Below, piece by piece: positions 21,890 through 36,309 of a DNA stretch of 64,000 bases. The stretch spans positions 42,621,335 through 42,685,334 of the forward strand of contig OX328123.1 in NCBI GenBank assembly GCA_946811695.1, given 5' to 3'. A model generated the notes under the pieces. That model did not search any database. It saw nothing but the letters and a program-made list of their open reading frames with translations, and had not been told where the DNA came from. A program made the position numbers and the translations under genes. The DNA comes from Gonocerus acuteangulatus. Lineage: Eukaryota; Arthropoda; Insecta; Hemiptera; Coreidae. Within the stretch, counting starts at the first letter, position 1. Each line of letters starts with the position of its first letter.

Positions 21890-22145
21890 GAAGCCAAGGC
21901 TGCAGAGAGACGGCGTAGCTTTTTATTTGTATTAAGTCACGCAGTGTTGCTTATTAGCGTTGCAAGCGAATTTGAAGTTACGCAACATTGAGTCCAACCA
22001 AGATTTTTAATTTGATTTTGTTTTGCGATTATTTAGTATATTTAATTATTATTTCTATATGACTAAAATTGAATGGCCGAAGTTATAATTGTTCTAAAAA
22101 ATAAATCTATGCATATAATATTTAAATTTTAACGCCCATTATTAT

Positions 22146-22188
<43 letters not shown>

Positions 22189-22614
22189 GAAGGTGTTGTA
22201 CCTTTGACCACTTTGCAAAATTGAATTTTTTTTAGCTTGAATATTAAGGCTAAATTCATTTTTTTTATTTCATTGTAATTAGTATTCTATTGGTTATCAT
22301 ATTTAATTTTTTCAAGGTTCTAGCTTTACATTTAATATTTTTTATTAATTTTTTAAAAAATAATCGTATAGTGGTCAAAGGTACAACATGTAGTTGTACC
22401 TTTGACCATGGCGTGTTGTACCTCTGACCACGTAAAAACAACACAGCAGTGCAGAAAAAAAAATTGTATTGAGTAATATTATAATTAATTGTAAGTTCAA
22501 TAAATACAGGACAAGGGTGTAAGCGTAATAAAAAGCTATTATTGATATTATGTTATGCTTAATATGCTGAAAAATCCAGCCTAATCGATAAACGTTTTAA
22601 CTGTCAAGCAGATC

Positions 22615-22790
22615 CTCTAGCAATAGTAGGGTATGGAAGTTAAGCCACAACGTCTTCAACATCAATATCATACAAATTTTCATCTTCTCTCGTAAACTTG
22701 TCTCTTAAAGTTTGTTTTTTCAAATATTTGATCTTAAACACTGGACATTTAATACCACACATCTCTGCCACTAAATATGTAATAGTCTTT
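22615..22790 (-). pseudogene. Pogo-like transposase, extreme C-terminus
   Basis: The frame …VAEMCGIKCPVFKIKYLKK…REDENLYDIDVEDVVA* LPYPT resembles the small C-terminal domain of pogo/jerky-type DDE transposases (a V.FLRK… then DIV..LP.P pattern). The in-frame stop before LPYPT shows decay. It continues the frame interrupted at 25967. Confidence 0.5.
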
Positions 22791-22925
22791 TAGCGCGGTT
22801 CCTCCCTCCCCGATAGGGAGGAAACCCGCTTATAAGGTTGATAAAATGAAACAATCCGGAAGTGCCGACTAGAAAATTTCGCGTTTCAGAACCCCCAGAG
22901 ACCGAAAATAACGGTGGTTCAAATT

Positions 22926-23038
<113 letters not shown>

Positions 23039-24110
23039 CTGTTCGCGGATTTCTGGCCTCCCTAATGGTCCGATATTGATGAAATTTGGTACAAAAATCT
23101 GTCGCCCGATTTGAAAGGTCAAGTTCGTTAACCAGCAAAATCCGCCCACTGGAAGATGGCGTTTGGGGCGAAATTCGCGCAAAAAAATCGTAACTCTTAC
23201 GTTTTTGAGTTCATAAGCTTGTAAGTACTCGTTTTATAGGCTTCTTTGGCTAGGAAAACGAATGAAACCATTTTCAAGGCGATAGCTTTAACCGTTCTTG
23301 AGAAAATTGGAAAAATAGTTTTTGAATACCGTTTTAGGTTTGGGTACTTAGTATCATGGGATTCAGTTGAAACATTTTCTGCATGTTTTAATATCATTAA
23401 AACTAATATGTTGAAATTTTGGTTACGTTTGGAGTTAAGGAAGGGTTAGAATAAAATATTTTATTAACAGACATAAAAAGTTTTGGTAACTTTGTATATT
23501 TTCCTTAATACCTCGAAAAAGGTTGAGAATCTTTGTAAACGAAACAATACCATTAGAAAGCTTACTAAATGTTCTATAAAAAGGTTCTGATGAAAGTTTT
23601 GATTAGGCGATGTCAATCGGAGAAATAAGTGCTTAAAACATTAAAGTAATTGATTTTGCTTATTCGAACTGTTCTTTTTGTCTGTTTTTATTCCTTGTTA
23701 TTTTTTAATTGCTTATAGTTGGATAATGTATTTTACAATAAAACAGATTAGGCAAAATAAGAAAAACAATTCATTGTTAGAAATATAGCTTGCCAAGAGA
23801 AAAAGATTCGATGACGTCTTTGGAACATTTTCAATTGCCTTTATGCTGTTGGTTTTTTTATTTTATTTTTTAATTGATTTTATCTGTAGAATTATTACTA
23901 TAGTAAAAGAACACAGGAATATGTGAAAATATTTGATAGTTTCCAATTCATTGAAACGTATGAAATGAAGTATCGGTAGACGAGGTTTCTAGGGTCTTGC
24001 GGACCCGACCCCAGGTATAGCCATAAAACCCTTTGAACAAAGGCCGAGGAAAATATTATCTGTTTCTATTCTATGCTTTTCAAATGAGAATAGGGATATG
24101 AACAGGAACC

Positions 24111-24295
24111 GGGGTCTCCCGTGGTCTAATGGCTAGCGCCTTGGATTCCTAAGCGGGAGATGGTGGGTTCGATTCCCAACCTCCGGCAGGAATTTTATCA
24201 TCCCACGGCTCGCTGGTAAAATTCCTCGCTAAACCCTGGATGTCGGCGCTAATGACCTAGATGTAGATGAGCCGTAAAACAAAACAAAAAAAAAA
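24111..24295 (+). mobile_element. tRNA-derived SINE with 13-bp target duplication
   Basis: The head ggggtctcccgtggtctaat with ggctagcgcc (A box) and ggttcgattcccaacc (B box) is tRNA-like, with a CCTAAG stretch where the consensus has CATAAG. The body tggatgtcggcgctaatgac is followed by ctagatgtagatgagccgta and an A-rich tail. ATGAACAGGAACC at 24098-24110 and ATGAACTGGAACC at 24295-24307 are target duplications with one mismatch. Confidence 0.85.
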
Positions 24296-24378
24296 TGAAC
24301 TGGAACCGCGTTAAGATGACGCAGTTCCTGCGAGTCGGACTTTTTTACTTTAATTTTTAACAAGTATAAAATTTCCTT

Positions 24379-24516
24379 TTAGCGCCGTTCCTCCCTCCCC
24401 CATAGGGAGGAACCCCGCTTATAAGGTTGATACAATGAAACAATCCGGAAGTGCCGACAAGAAAATTTCGCGTTTCAGAACCCCTAGAGACCGAAAATAA
24501 CGGTGGTTCAAATTTG

Positions 24517-24611
<95 letters not shown>

Positions 24612-25847
24612 CTGTTCGCTCTCTAGCTAGAAGACGAATGGTCCGATTTTGATGAAATTTGGTACAAAAATCCTTCGTCTAATTTGAAAGGTCAAGTTCG
24701 TTAACCAGCAAAATCCGCCTACTGGAAGATGGCGTTTGGGGCGAAATTCGCGCAAAAAAATCGTAACGCTTACGTTTTTGAGTTCATAAGCTTCTAAGTA
24801 CTCGTTTTATATGATTCCTGGGCTAGGAAAACGAATGAAACCATTTTCAAGGCGATAGCTTTAACCGTTTTCGAGAAAATTGGAAAAATATTTTTTGAAT
24901 ACCGTTTTTGGTTTGGGTACTTAGAATCATGGGATTCAGTTGAAACATTTTCTGCATGTTCTACTTTCATTAAAACTAATATGTTGAAATTTTGGTTACG
25001 TTTGGAGTTAAGGAAGGGTTAGAATAAAATATTTTATTAACAGACTTAAAAACTTTTGGTAACTTTGTTTAATTTCCCTTAATATCTCGAAAAATGTTGA
25101 GAATCTTGGTAAACGAAAGAATACCATTAGAAAGCTTACTAAATGCTCTACAAAAAAGGTTCTGATGAAAGTTTTGATTAGGCGATGTCAATCGGAGAAA
25201 TAAGTGCTTAAAACATTAAAGTAATTGATTTTGCTTATTCGAACTGTTCTTTTTGTCTGTTTTTATTCCTTGTTATTTTTTAATTGCTTATAGTTGGATA
25301 ATGTATTTTACAATAAAACAGATTAGGCAAAATAAGAAAAATAATTCATTGTTAGAAATATAGCTTGCCAAGAGAAAAAGATTCGTTGACGTCTTTTGAA
25401 TATTTTCAATTGCCTTTATGCTGTTGGTTTTTTTATTTTATTTTTTAATTGATTTTATCTGTAGAATTATTACTATAGTAAAAGAACACAGGAATGTGTG
25501 AAAATATTTGATATTTTCCAATTCATTGAAACGTATGAAATGAAGTATCGGTAGAAGGGGATTCTAGGGTCTTGCGGACCTGACCCCAGGTATAGCCAGC
25601 CATAAAACCCTTTGAACAAAGGCCGAGGAAAATATTATCTGTTTCTATTCTATGCTTTTCAAATGAGAATAGGGATATGAACAGGAACCGGGGTCTCCCG
25701 TGGTCTAATGGCTAGCGCCTTGGATTCATAAGCGGGAGATGGTGGGTTCGATTCCCAACCTCCGGCAGGAATTTTCCCACGGCTCGCTGGTGAAATTCCT
25801 CGCTACACCCTGGATGTCGGCGCTAATGACCTAGATGTAGATGTGCC

Positions 25848-25925
<78 letters not shown>

Positions 25926-25966
25926 GTAACCGCGCTAAGATGACGCAGTTCCTGCGAGTCGGACTT
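24379..25966 (+). mobile_element. Helentron-like element, family X, copy B
   Basis: Begins TTTTAGCGCCGTTCCTCCCT 37 bp after copy A ends, and ends aaccgcgctaagatgacgca…cggac plus T7. It matches copy A throughout, including the SINE at the same position, the (TA)n with its internal interruption and the long gttctttttgtctgttttta region. The small differences (point changes, a 4-bp agcc duplication at 25600, a longer SINE poly-A) show that the copies have diverged slightly. Confidence 0.85.
25690..25923 (+). mobile_element. tRNA-derived SINE in copy B, 75-A tail
   Basis: Same element and same site as 24111-24295. The left duplication ATGAACAGGAACC is kept at 25677-25689. The right one has decayed to actgtaacc. 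The poly-A has about 75 residues against a broken A-run in copy A, a microsatellite-like difference between duplicates. Confidence 0.85.
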
Positions 25967-26059
25967 TTTTTGAAATCGTTGCTGGTCATTGACTTAACTC
26001 ACGACATTTATCAGAAGATCAACGTCACTTTCTCCTGAAGAAATTTCAGGAGAATCTGA

Positions 26060-26355
26060 ATTGTCATTAGAATAATTTTCTTTTTATTTACCACTTTTTT
26101 AGGAAGGGGTTTTATTTGTATGTGGTGTCTTACGCTTAGGGTGGTGCTTTCGTTTTTGTTTTTTTTTTGTTTTTTCTTCACCTTCAATAATTAGCTTTTC
26201 AGGAATATCTGTCGTATCTCAGGATACGAGGTTTCCCTTTAGGCTGGCCCCTATTTGACATTTTCCCTCCCTCCGGTTTTCGATGAGGTCTTACAACTTC
26301 AAGTGGAACGATAAGGGGCGATAGGTTCGAACTGCTACACTGAGGATTGATAAAG
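26060..26355 (-). pseudogene. Pogo-like transposase, region after the DDE core
   Basis: The frame reads LIVPLEVVRPHRKPE, then NRGQPKGKPRIL and, after a frame change, DIPEKLIIEGEEKTKKKQK. This matches the P.eVVRP.pK…R.r.kGk..iLT.tPek pattern that follows the catalytic core in pogo-type transposases. The DDE core itself is not found in the remaining ~540 bp upstream and is presumed deleted. Confidence 0.6.
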
Positions 26356-26890
26356 TCAGTTTGAACTTATTTAATTTATTACTTTTTAAATTCTTTGAAC
26401 ATTTAAAGCAACCAATATTATTTTTTTTTTTTTTTTAAATTGAAGCAGAAGAACATAAAAGTTGAATTATGTAAAAATCGCTCAGGTGTGTTGTACCTTT
26501 GACCTGATCAAAGGTACAACAACTAGTCGTGGTCAGAGGTACAACACCCTGGTAGTGCAAATTAAAAAGCATGCTAAAAATTTCCGGGTTAAGATAAATC
26601 AATTTCAGAAGCTACACCATGTTTCTTATTGTAAAGCTACTTTGTCAAATGATTTCCATCCAAAAAGACTTAATACAAAAAATATTATGAGGCAAAACGT
26701 CATCAATAAATAACATACATTTTTATGATAGAAATGAATAAGTATTTTTTGCAAGAATCATCTTTGACTTGAATAATCCAAAGTAGCTAGAAGCTAAACA
26801 CTAATTACACCAAAATTTATAAAATGTTACTACGTGCTGCGACAGCCTCGGTGGTCAAAGGTACAATTTGGTCAGAGGTACAACACCTTC

Positions 26891-26893
<3 letters not shown>

Positions 26894-26943
<50 letters not shown>
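26894..26943. repeat. (TA)n flanking the pogo-like element
   Basis: Right half of the target (TA)n; the left half is 22149-22185. Confidence 0.9.
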
Positions 26944-26951
<8 letters not shown>

Positions 26952-27070
26952 TAATAAAATTTTAACGGATCGCTGTCTGAACATGGAAGATATTTGGGGG
27001 AAATACTTTTGGGGGCCTTTATCAGCGCAATAGTACCCAAAACAATGATTTTTAGAATGTTTGTCTGTAT

Positions 27071-27357
27071 CAGTGTTGGGCATTATTCGAATAAATTATT
27101 ATTCGAATAGTCAATCAAATAAATTTTAGTGAATGATGAATAAATCACTAAATTATCTTATTCACACCGTATATAATGAATTATTCACAGAATTCTTCGT
27201 TATTCATTATTCGTTATTCATCATTCATTATTCATCATTCGTTATTCTTTATGTCCAGTTGGTTTACTGAATAAATCCACCTCAAACACACACACATATA
27301 TATATATATATATACATATTTCCGGCTATCGACATATACATATATATATATATATAT

Positions 27358-27409
<52 letters not shown>

Positions 27410-27621
27410 TTCCGGCTATCGACATCATAATAAATCTTTCATTATTCAATAAAATATGATTAGTCTGATTGATTATTCGAATAATTTGTAAATAAAATAT
27501 AAATTTCATTCACAGAATAATGAATAATGAATAAAAGTAATTATTCTTCATTCGTGAATAAAATAATACATTAATTCATTATTCTTTATTCATTATTCTG
27601 AATAATTTTTGCCCAACACTG
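27071..27621. mobile_element. hAT-type MITE with perfect 8-bp duplication
   Basis: The termini CAGTGTTGGGCA and TGCCCAACACTG are flanked by GTCTGTAT at 27063-27070 and 27622-27629. CAGTG-type ends with 8-bp duplications define hAT. The interior is almost only ttattcattatt-type sequence, inverted around two (TA)n tracts and two copies of catatttccggctatcgaca. There is no transposase, so it is non-autonomous. Confidence 0.92.
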
Positions 27622-27629
27622 GTCTGTAT

Positions 27630-27860
27630 GTCTGCTGTCTGTCAGATACTCAGCTTAGTGGCTCTGTCACGTTGCCTAGCAGCCTGTCTACTGGATCCCC
27701 GATGGCTATACGTCTAATATCGTGTATAGAGAAGCATTACTGTAAAGTAGATTTTTACAAAAAAACCTACACCTAGACGGTGTTTATAATCCAAAATAAA
27801 CCAAAAGATATATCCGAAAAAAGTCACTATCCATGCGGAAGAATTCGCGGGCACACCTAG
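27630..27860 (+). mobile_element. Helitron-type 3' end
   Basis: gcggaagaattcgcgg can fold as a hairpin. It is followed by gcacacCTAG and a T at 27861, matching the Helitron 3' rule (stem-loop, a few bases, CTRR, host T). The sequence on both sides of the hAT-type MITE (…gtctgtatgtctgctg…) belongs to this element. Its 5' end is probably in or just after the (TA)n at 26894-26943 but could not be fixed. Confidence 0.6.
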
Positions 27861-27899
27861 TAAATAAATAAATTTGCTGAACGCGGGTGAGCAAAGTCC

Positions 27900-28131
27900 G
27901 GGTCTATTTCGGAAAAAGGGGTGCCAGTGATTTTTATAGTAACTGTGATTATTTTATTTAATTAAAATACACGGAACATGGCTTGAGAACAGTTATCTAC
28001 CCTTAAGGAGGGTATACGATATGAACATGTAGTGAATCATTCCAAGAACTTGGTAGACGTGACAAAAGGTGCTAACACCTAATAACAGTTATTTAACAAA
28101 ATCACTGGCACCCCTTTTACGAAATAGACCC
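27900..28131. mobile_element. MITE with ~36-bp TIRs and 8-bp duplication
   Basis: GGGTCTATTTCGGAAAAAGG at 27900 continues as ggtgccagtgatttt and is mirrored at 28097-28131 with three or four differences. CAAAGTCC (27892-27899) and CGAAGTCC (28132-28139) flank it, 7 of 8 identical. Non-coding. An 8-bp duplication suggests hAT or a related group. Confidence 0.75.
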
Positions 28132-28284
28132 CGAAGTCCCTTGGAATCGGTTGGTCGTTGCTAGCCGTCGCGCAAATCTCCCAAGACTCATACATAATCT
28201 CCAAATCTCATATATAACTAGAGAAAACTAATTTTCAGATCTTTAAATTCAGAAAATAAAGAGCCTGGTAGATTATTTTAGTTC

Positions 28285-28556
28285 GTTTTTAGCACTTTCT
28301 GGAGAAATGTAGCTATTGAGGTTGCACTGGTGAAAGAATTTTTAAAAAAGTTCTTCAAATTATCATCGATCCTACCCATTAGATACTGAAAATGATCCCC
28401 GTTAAAATTTTTATATATGTGTATCTGTTAAAGGCGATTCCAGCCAGTCTTTGTTTTTCGCCACGAAACATGGCATATATTATACACAAAGCAAACGATT
28501 AAACGAGATCGTTAACAACCAAAATCGGTTCTCCTGGAGGACGGAGTTGTACATTT
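28285..28556 (+). mobile_element. Helentron-like family Y, 5' fragment
   Basis: tttttagcactttctggaga, then tagctattgaggttgcact, gatcctacc.attagata.tgaaaatga.cccgttaaaat and the gcaaacgattaaacgag block follow the order of the complete copy at 29223. The (TA)n is missing, and the copy stops after tggaggacgg. Confidence 0.75.
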
Positions 28557-29222
28557 TATAATATGATCATATTATTATAATAATTTTAAGGTAATAATGT
28601 ATTACATTTAAATGATTATAATTACTTGAAACTCCTATTCCCAATTTAAAACAAGTGGACAACATAATTTTTCAATTATTACTCATTTACATCGTACTAA
28701 AAGTAACTAATGGCTTCATTTTGAATATGCATAATAACAATAAAAGTTAAACAAGGAAAAAAAGTTTTATTTCATTTCTTCTCGGAGAGCCGGCCATGAA
28801 TAGAGTTAATTTCCTCCGGAAATAACATGGGCGGGTGTAAAGGAACGAGTTACTATGCTCTCGACATGAATCGATTCGCATTTAAACTCCTGTCTAGGGA
28901 ACCAGTTCATATCTAGCAACTTAGGCTATTTTACATTTTATCTTCATTTTCATACTTATTTAGTTATATTAGATACATTTTATATAAGCGTATTTTCCAT
29001 TCCAATGAATACTAGAAACTAGAAATTCTGAATTATTCTTATTTTTTGCTTGAAAACAACTAGCAAATTGCGTGCCCATTCACAACTACAAGGCAGCCTT
29101 GGAAAACTCTCTTACGGAAATATAGCCTCAAAAAGGCTGTGTTTGACATTTGTCATATCACTTTCCTTCAACTTCAACTAAAACACTGACGAAGTAACAC
29201 TGACTATATTTCTTGATTTCTT
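28557..29222. other. Unassigned, no gene seen
   Basis: AT-rich without ORFs. No repeat was recognised. Confidence 0.4.
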
Positions 29223-30414
<1,192 letters not shown>

Positions 30415-30432
30415 TTTATTCATATAATATAT

Positions 30433-30587
30433 TGATTTCTTTATTGGTTATTACATCCTGTATATTAATACAGCTGGTAATATGATATATGACAAAGTAT
30501 GATGGTTCTGTATCCAAGGCCTCCCAACTTCATCCTCGATTGGTGCCAGAAGGACGCTCAGATGACTTTGAAAGGAGCCTGTGGACT
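30433..30587 (-). mobile_element. Jockey-type LINE, 3' end fragment
   Basis: Complement of the 11600-11760 LINE end: aaggcctcccaacttcatcc then tcgatt..cgccagaaggacgctca, and the tttctttattgg.tattacatcc tail. Only the last ~150 bp are present, as expected for extreme 5' truncation. It starts less than 20 bp from the end of the family-Y element. Confidence 0.85.
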
Positions 30588-30595
30588 ATAGATCT

Positions 30596-30869
30596 CATGG
30601 GCGTATATAGAAAATAATTTCGGAGGGGGCTGGGCAAATTTCGGGGGGGGGGGGCTGAGACCATTTCCGGTGTATGGAATACTAACAATTTAGATCTTGG
30701 AAGAGTTTTAGCCAACTTAAACGCTATTTAACCCAAAATAGAATATGTTTTATGAACTAAATGATCTTATTTAATTTATTTTTAAGGGCTTTATGAAATG
30801 TTTACCGATCAAATCAAAATTTCGGGGGGGCTGCAGCCCCCTCAGCCCCCCCCCTTATTTACGTCCATG
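30596..30869. mobile_element. hAT-type MITE with perfect 8-bp duplication
   Basis: Ends CATGGGCGTATATA and TTATTTACGTCCATG are flanked by ATAGATCT at 30588-30595 and 30870-30877. The interior has G- and C-runs near the ends (gggggggggggctgaga, ctgcagccccctcagccc). Another complete copy lies at 62869-63143, and fragments at 40764 and 51450. It is inserted next to or within the LINE end at 30433. Confidence 0.9.
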
Positions 30870-31119
30870 ATAGATCTAAGCATATACTTGTGCACTGGTA
30901 AAACGATGGAACACTAAACACTTCAGTCTCGGTGGGAGAAGTTTCAAGATAACCAATTTTCTAAAAAATTAATTTTAGATAAACTAAGAAAACAAACAGA
31001 TGTGTAATTGAGGGAGTGTGAAGACCCACTCTTTCGTCAGCTAGGTAAAGAAAGAAACGGGGGTACGATGAGGGAGAGAATGAGGGAAGGAGAGAAATAG
31101 AAAGAGTGAGAGAGAAAAA

Positions 31120-32531
<1,412 letters not shown>

Positions 32532-32800
32532 TTAAAATAACAAACTTAAAAAAATACAATTAATATTTAGAATGTGATACATTTTAGCCCATTCTACTAC
32601 CACGCGTTGAGGGCGCAAGAAAAAAAAGTTTGGCAAGTCTGACGTAAGATGAAACCCGGAACTCCGCGCTTTCATCCCTCTACTACAGAACATAATGCGT
32701 TTCTTTCCCTGTTTCTTCCAACACTGGCCTTGGGGCTTTTTACTTGCCACAGATACCTTATTATTCTCCTTTGTGGAACTCTCAACAGATCTTTATCATT
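32532..32800 (-). CDS. Unrecognised minus-strand ORF
   Basis: A frame of about 90 codons, mostly basic (…KKPQGQCWKKQGKKRIMFCS…, …GFHLTSDLPNFFFLRPQRVV…). The basic stretch followed by a hydrophobic strand, SRG and ..HL..DL is faintly like the start of Brix-domain ribosome-biogenesis proteins. The similarity is too weak to name it. It could be a processed pseudogene or chance. Confidence 0.15.
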
Positions 32801-32871
32801 TACAAATCCCATTATTAGAAGATCTAGACGCACTAAATATATATGCAAATGCTAATTAACTGCCTAAGCAA

Positions 32872-32960
32872 CCAAGTCTGACTCGCAGAAACTGCGTCAT
32901 CTTAGAGCGTGTCCGTCCTTATTCATGCTGACAATTGGAAAGTTTAGACTAGAAGTGAAC
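32872..32960 (-). mobile_element. Helentron-like family X, 3'-end fragment
   Basis: agtctgactcgcagaaactg then cgtcatcttagagcg is a close relative of the family-X terminus. The rest is lost. Confidence 0.7.
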
Positions 32961-33310
32961 AATTTATTTTTCATATTTCCTAAAAAATATCACCACCTAT
33001 TCAACAACATCTCGAAGAACAGGGATATAGTATTAGGCGTCACAAAGCACAGGCAACAGACAGTAGCCAATTTACACGGAGCAGAAATCACTTAATCCGC
33101 CTTCTCCCTCATTCTTAAGGAAGGCTCTTAAGGCAATACAAAAAAGCATCTGTGCCCTGTTTGTAATGACCAAATCCAGTTACTTGTGAAGTATCTGTAG
33201 TGATTATAACAGTGATTCAGCGCAAGCGCATTATTCATTAGTTTTTCTATTGGCTATCCGTATGCGCAATTCTATTGGTTGTTGTTGGTAGTAAAGTAAC
33301 CTTTAACACT

Positions 33311-33420
33311 CCAACTCGCAAAAATGAATAGAATTCTATTAATTTTAGCGAGTTGGATTGACTAGAGTTTTGATATCTTCTTGAGCGAGCGTAGCGAGCG
33401 GAAACGCATACCACGTATGC
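33311..33420. mobile_element. Palindrome and partial copy of the 801-971 MITE
   Basis: 33311-33355 is an inverted repeat (ccaactcgcaaaaatgaata centred on GAATTC). It runs into gcgagttggattgactagag and gcgagcggaaacgcata, the sequence of the 801-971 MITE. Confidence 0.65.
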
Positions 33421-33902
33421 CCATAATGCGAAGAAAATATAAAATATAAATATGTTATAGAACCACCATTTAGGAGGCCCCTAAACTTCACAATTACCAT
33501 TGATTTTTATAACATTAACCTTTTTATTAATAAATATTGCTTGATGAAATATAGTCTGCTTATTTTAATTGATGCTTTACAAGCCTAAAAGTATTACGAG
33601 TACTAGTTATCTAACGGTTAATTAGAAGCCATATTTTATAAATATAGTAGTAAAAAAAGTTACTTTTGGTAGTGATTGCAGTGATATTAAATTACTTTTC
33701 ATTACTACATCAGATAACCCGTAAAGAAGTAATAGGTAACCTGCAAAGAACCTGTAAGCTAATCTGTAAGTACCAAAATCACTGTTTAAAATCACGATAG
33801 ATACTTCAAAATTACTAGGATGTCTTCGCAAACAGACCCAGCATCTGCATCAAAGAGTTTTGGTAGAATATAATTTTACTGTTAAACATGATTAAAAAAC
33901 AA

Positions 33903-34108
33903 AAGTCCGACTCGCAGGAACTGCATCATCTTAGCGCGGTTTCCGAGTGCCATTAGTAAAGGAATAATACCTAATTTCATTAAAATCTGCCCATTTTTTA
34001 GCCAGCTAGAGAGCGAACAGAAATACTAAATGAAATGAAGATAGTTAGCCGTTGAGGTGACGGGAAGTCAAAGGATGGTTGGGACGCGGCTAGGAGGGGA
34101 AAAAATAT
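33903..34108 (-). mobile_element. Helentron-like family X, truncated copy
   Basis: The terminus aaagtccgactcgcaggaac and gcatcatcttagcgcggt is followed by the attaaaatctgcccattttt and agctagagagcgaacag block (complement of the region after the (TA)n in copies A/B). The remainder is lost. It directly precedes a second copy at 34110. Confidence 0.75.
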
Positions 34109-34109
34109 A

Positions 34110-34822
34110 AAGTCCGACTCGCAGGAACTGCGTCATCTTAGCGCGGTTACGTACATCTCGAAGAAATAGAATAGATTAGCATCACAAATCACAGGAAAAA
34201 CCCTTTCAAAACAAACACTTTTTAAGTTTTAAGCGCTAATATCTCTGATTGACGTTGCCACATCGAATATTGCTTCAGAACCTTTTTTGTAGAGAATTTA
34301 GTAAGCATTCGAATGGTCACCTTCCACTTAGCACGATTTCGCAACCGTTATGGAGATATTTACGAAAAATGTATGAAGATCCGAAAACTTTTCATGTCTA
34401 TTAATAAAATAATTTTTTTCGCATACTTCCTTAACTCCAAATATAGCCAAAATTTAAACATCTTAGTTGGGATTAATTTCCAAGTTGTAGAAAATATTTC
34501 AATTGAATCCCGCGACTCTAAGTACTCACAAAAATATAATGACTTACAAAAACATTGATTCCACTTTTCTCAGGAACGGTTACAGATATCGCCTTAAAAA
34601 TGGTTTCATTCGTTTTCTTATGTTAAGAAACTTATAAAACAAGTACCTGCAAGCATATGAACTCAAAAACGTAAGCGTTACGATTTTTTTCACGCGAATT
34701 TCGCCCCAAACACTATCTTTTAGTGGGCGGATTCTGCTGGTTAAAGGCACTTCCGGATTGCGTCGTGAGGTCAACCTCATAAGCGGGTTCTCCCTATGGA
34801 GATAGGGAGTAACCGCGCTAAA
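34110..34822 (-). mobile_element. Helentron-like family X, short complete copy
   Basis: Starts agtccgactcgcaggaactg and ends with the hairpin region gggttctccctatggagata…gtaaccgcgctaaaa. Both termini are present with about 700 bp between them. The (TA)n and the gttctttttgtctg region are lacking, and no SINE is present. Confidence 0.8.
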
Positions 34823-35020
34823 AATCAGATCTTCAACCAATACTGGACGTTTAGGCTGCACTTTGGAAGAGTAGGTAAAGAAGGGCAGGCATGTCATAAA
34901 TCAAACTACATCGGCCTTTCCAGCAAATGGAAATCTGCTATATCTTACTCCTGGGGTAATCTGCTATCCAGGGGCTTATCGCCATAGATGTAAAACCCTT
35001 ATAATAAAATAAATAAATAA
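34823..35020 (+). mobile_element. Possible LINE 3' end with AAAT tail
   Basis: Ends taaaacccttataataaaataaataaataa. The preceding 150 bp are GC-richer than the surroundings. No coding block was recognised. Confidence 0.25.
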
Positions 35021-35164
35021 TCTGCTATCCTTTTCTTTAAGATATGTTTTAATAGAGTTCTCTGTAAAAGGTTTAATGAGTTCTATTTAATACATATTTC
35101 CCAATTTCTATTAATAGTTATACTTTTAACTACTGGACTTTTCATACAAAAATTCATATAATCA

Positions 35165-35345
35165 CTCAAAAATATATTTCAATTTGAACCACCTCTACTT
35201 TCGTTATATACGAGTTCTAAAACGTGAAATCTTTTAGTCGGCACCTTCTACGTAACGTATTACACCTACGTAATTTGGTCGACGTTAGAATTAGGTTTCC
35301 TATCTATGGAGAAAAGGAGGAAACGAGTTTAAAAAAAAGAAATCC
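35165..35345 (-). mobile_element. Helentron-like family X, 5'-end fragment
   Basis: gaaccacc…, aacgtgaaatcttttagtcggc and …ggaggaaacgagttt correspond, in complement, to the first 150 bp of copies A/B. Strongly diverged. Confidence 0.45.
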
Positions 35346-35459
35346 ATCATAATGGTGTCCCTAACGTTCATGCAAATTTTTATTTTGCTAGGAATTTATG
35401 CAAGGGTGCCCTTATTTTTCTAACCCATCTATTTCTAACAACAGTAAATTGATTCTCAT

Positions 35460-35762
35460 TTTACTTATCCTGTTTTACAGACAAATACATTTTCCTAATA
35501 GAAGCAATTACAAAAATAAAAGCAATAAAAAACTAAGGGAAATAGACAAAAATTAAAAAATGATTTAAACTACGACAAAAACTCGCTCAAAAGAACAAAA
35601 CAAACGTATTTGAAGTTTTAAGGACTTATTTCTCCGACTGACATCGCCTAATCAAAAATGTTATTAGAACCTTTTTTGTAGAGAATCTAGTAAGCGTTCG
35701 AATGGTTTCTATCCACGTACCACGATTTTACAACTGTGAGGGAGGAACCGCGCTAAAAACTG
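35460..35762 (-). mobile_element. Helentron-like family X, rearranged copy
   Basis: Contains the acttatttctccgactgaca and tcgcctaatcaaaa block (complement of the gattaggcgatgtcaatcgg region in A/B), the cattcgaatgg-type block and the 5' terminus gagggaggaaccgcgctaaa. The (TA)n and flanking parts are lost. Confidence 0.6.
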
Positions 35763-35989
35763 AGGAAACTAACACAAAGAACAGTACAATGGACTCAAAC
35801 CAATAGTTTCGAATATTTCAGCTACGATTTCTGCGAAATATGTCGCCCCATCGAAATCTCTACAGAGCAGATTTTGTAGGAACATTATTAAGCTTCCGAA
35901 TCGTTCCTGTCCACTTACCACTATTTCCAAACTGTCTTGTAACTAACGTCTAAAAAATACGATACGTCTAAAACCATACATTTCTCGTC

Positions 35990-36095
35990 AGCACTTCCGG
36001 ATTGAGAAAATACCATGAGTTCCAAGACTTTCCACAGGATTGAGGTCTTACGTTTATTTCCTGTTTATAGGAAGAGAGGAAACGTGCTAAAATAA
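35990..36095 (-). mobile_element. Helentron-like family X, 5'-end fragment
   Basis: gtcagcacttccggattgag … taggaagagaggaaacgtgctaaaa resembles the 5' terminus. It is the third such end within 1 kb. Confidence 0.4.
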
Positions 36096-36309
36096 TCAAG
36101 TTCCAGGATGAGAGTAACAGCGGCGGAAGCAGAAGTTTCTGAAGCACACTTCCCTATAAGCTGAAGATGAAATAGGAGGAGGAAGGATTGAGTATTCAAG
36201 AGGCGAAGGATGTTTTGAGGAAGTGAAACTCCTCTCTGGGCTAATTACATGGAGACCTCAATTTTCTAGTCCCAAGCCCATCCTCTGTCATCCCTTAACC
36301 TCTACCCTT

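Noticed and set aside
24111..24185. tRNA gene in each family-X copy
   Set aside because: It is the head of a SINE: the poly-A tail, target duplications and SINE body follow, and the same head recurs at 20490, 25690, 52524 and 61303.
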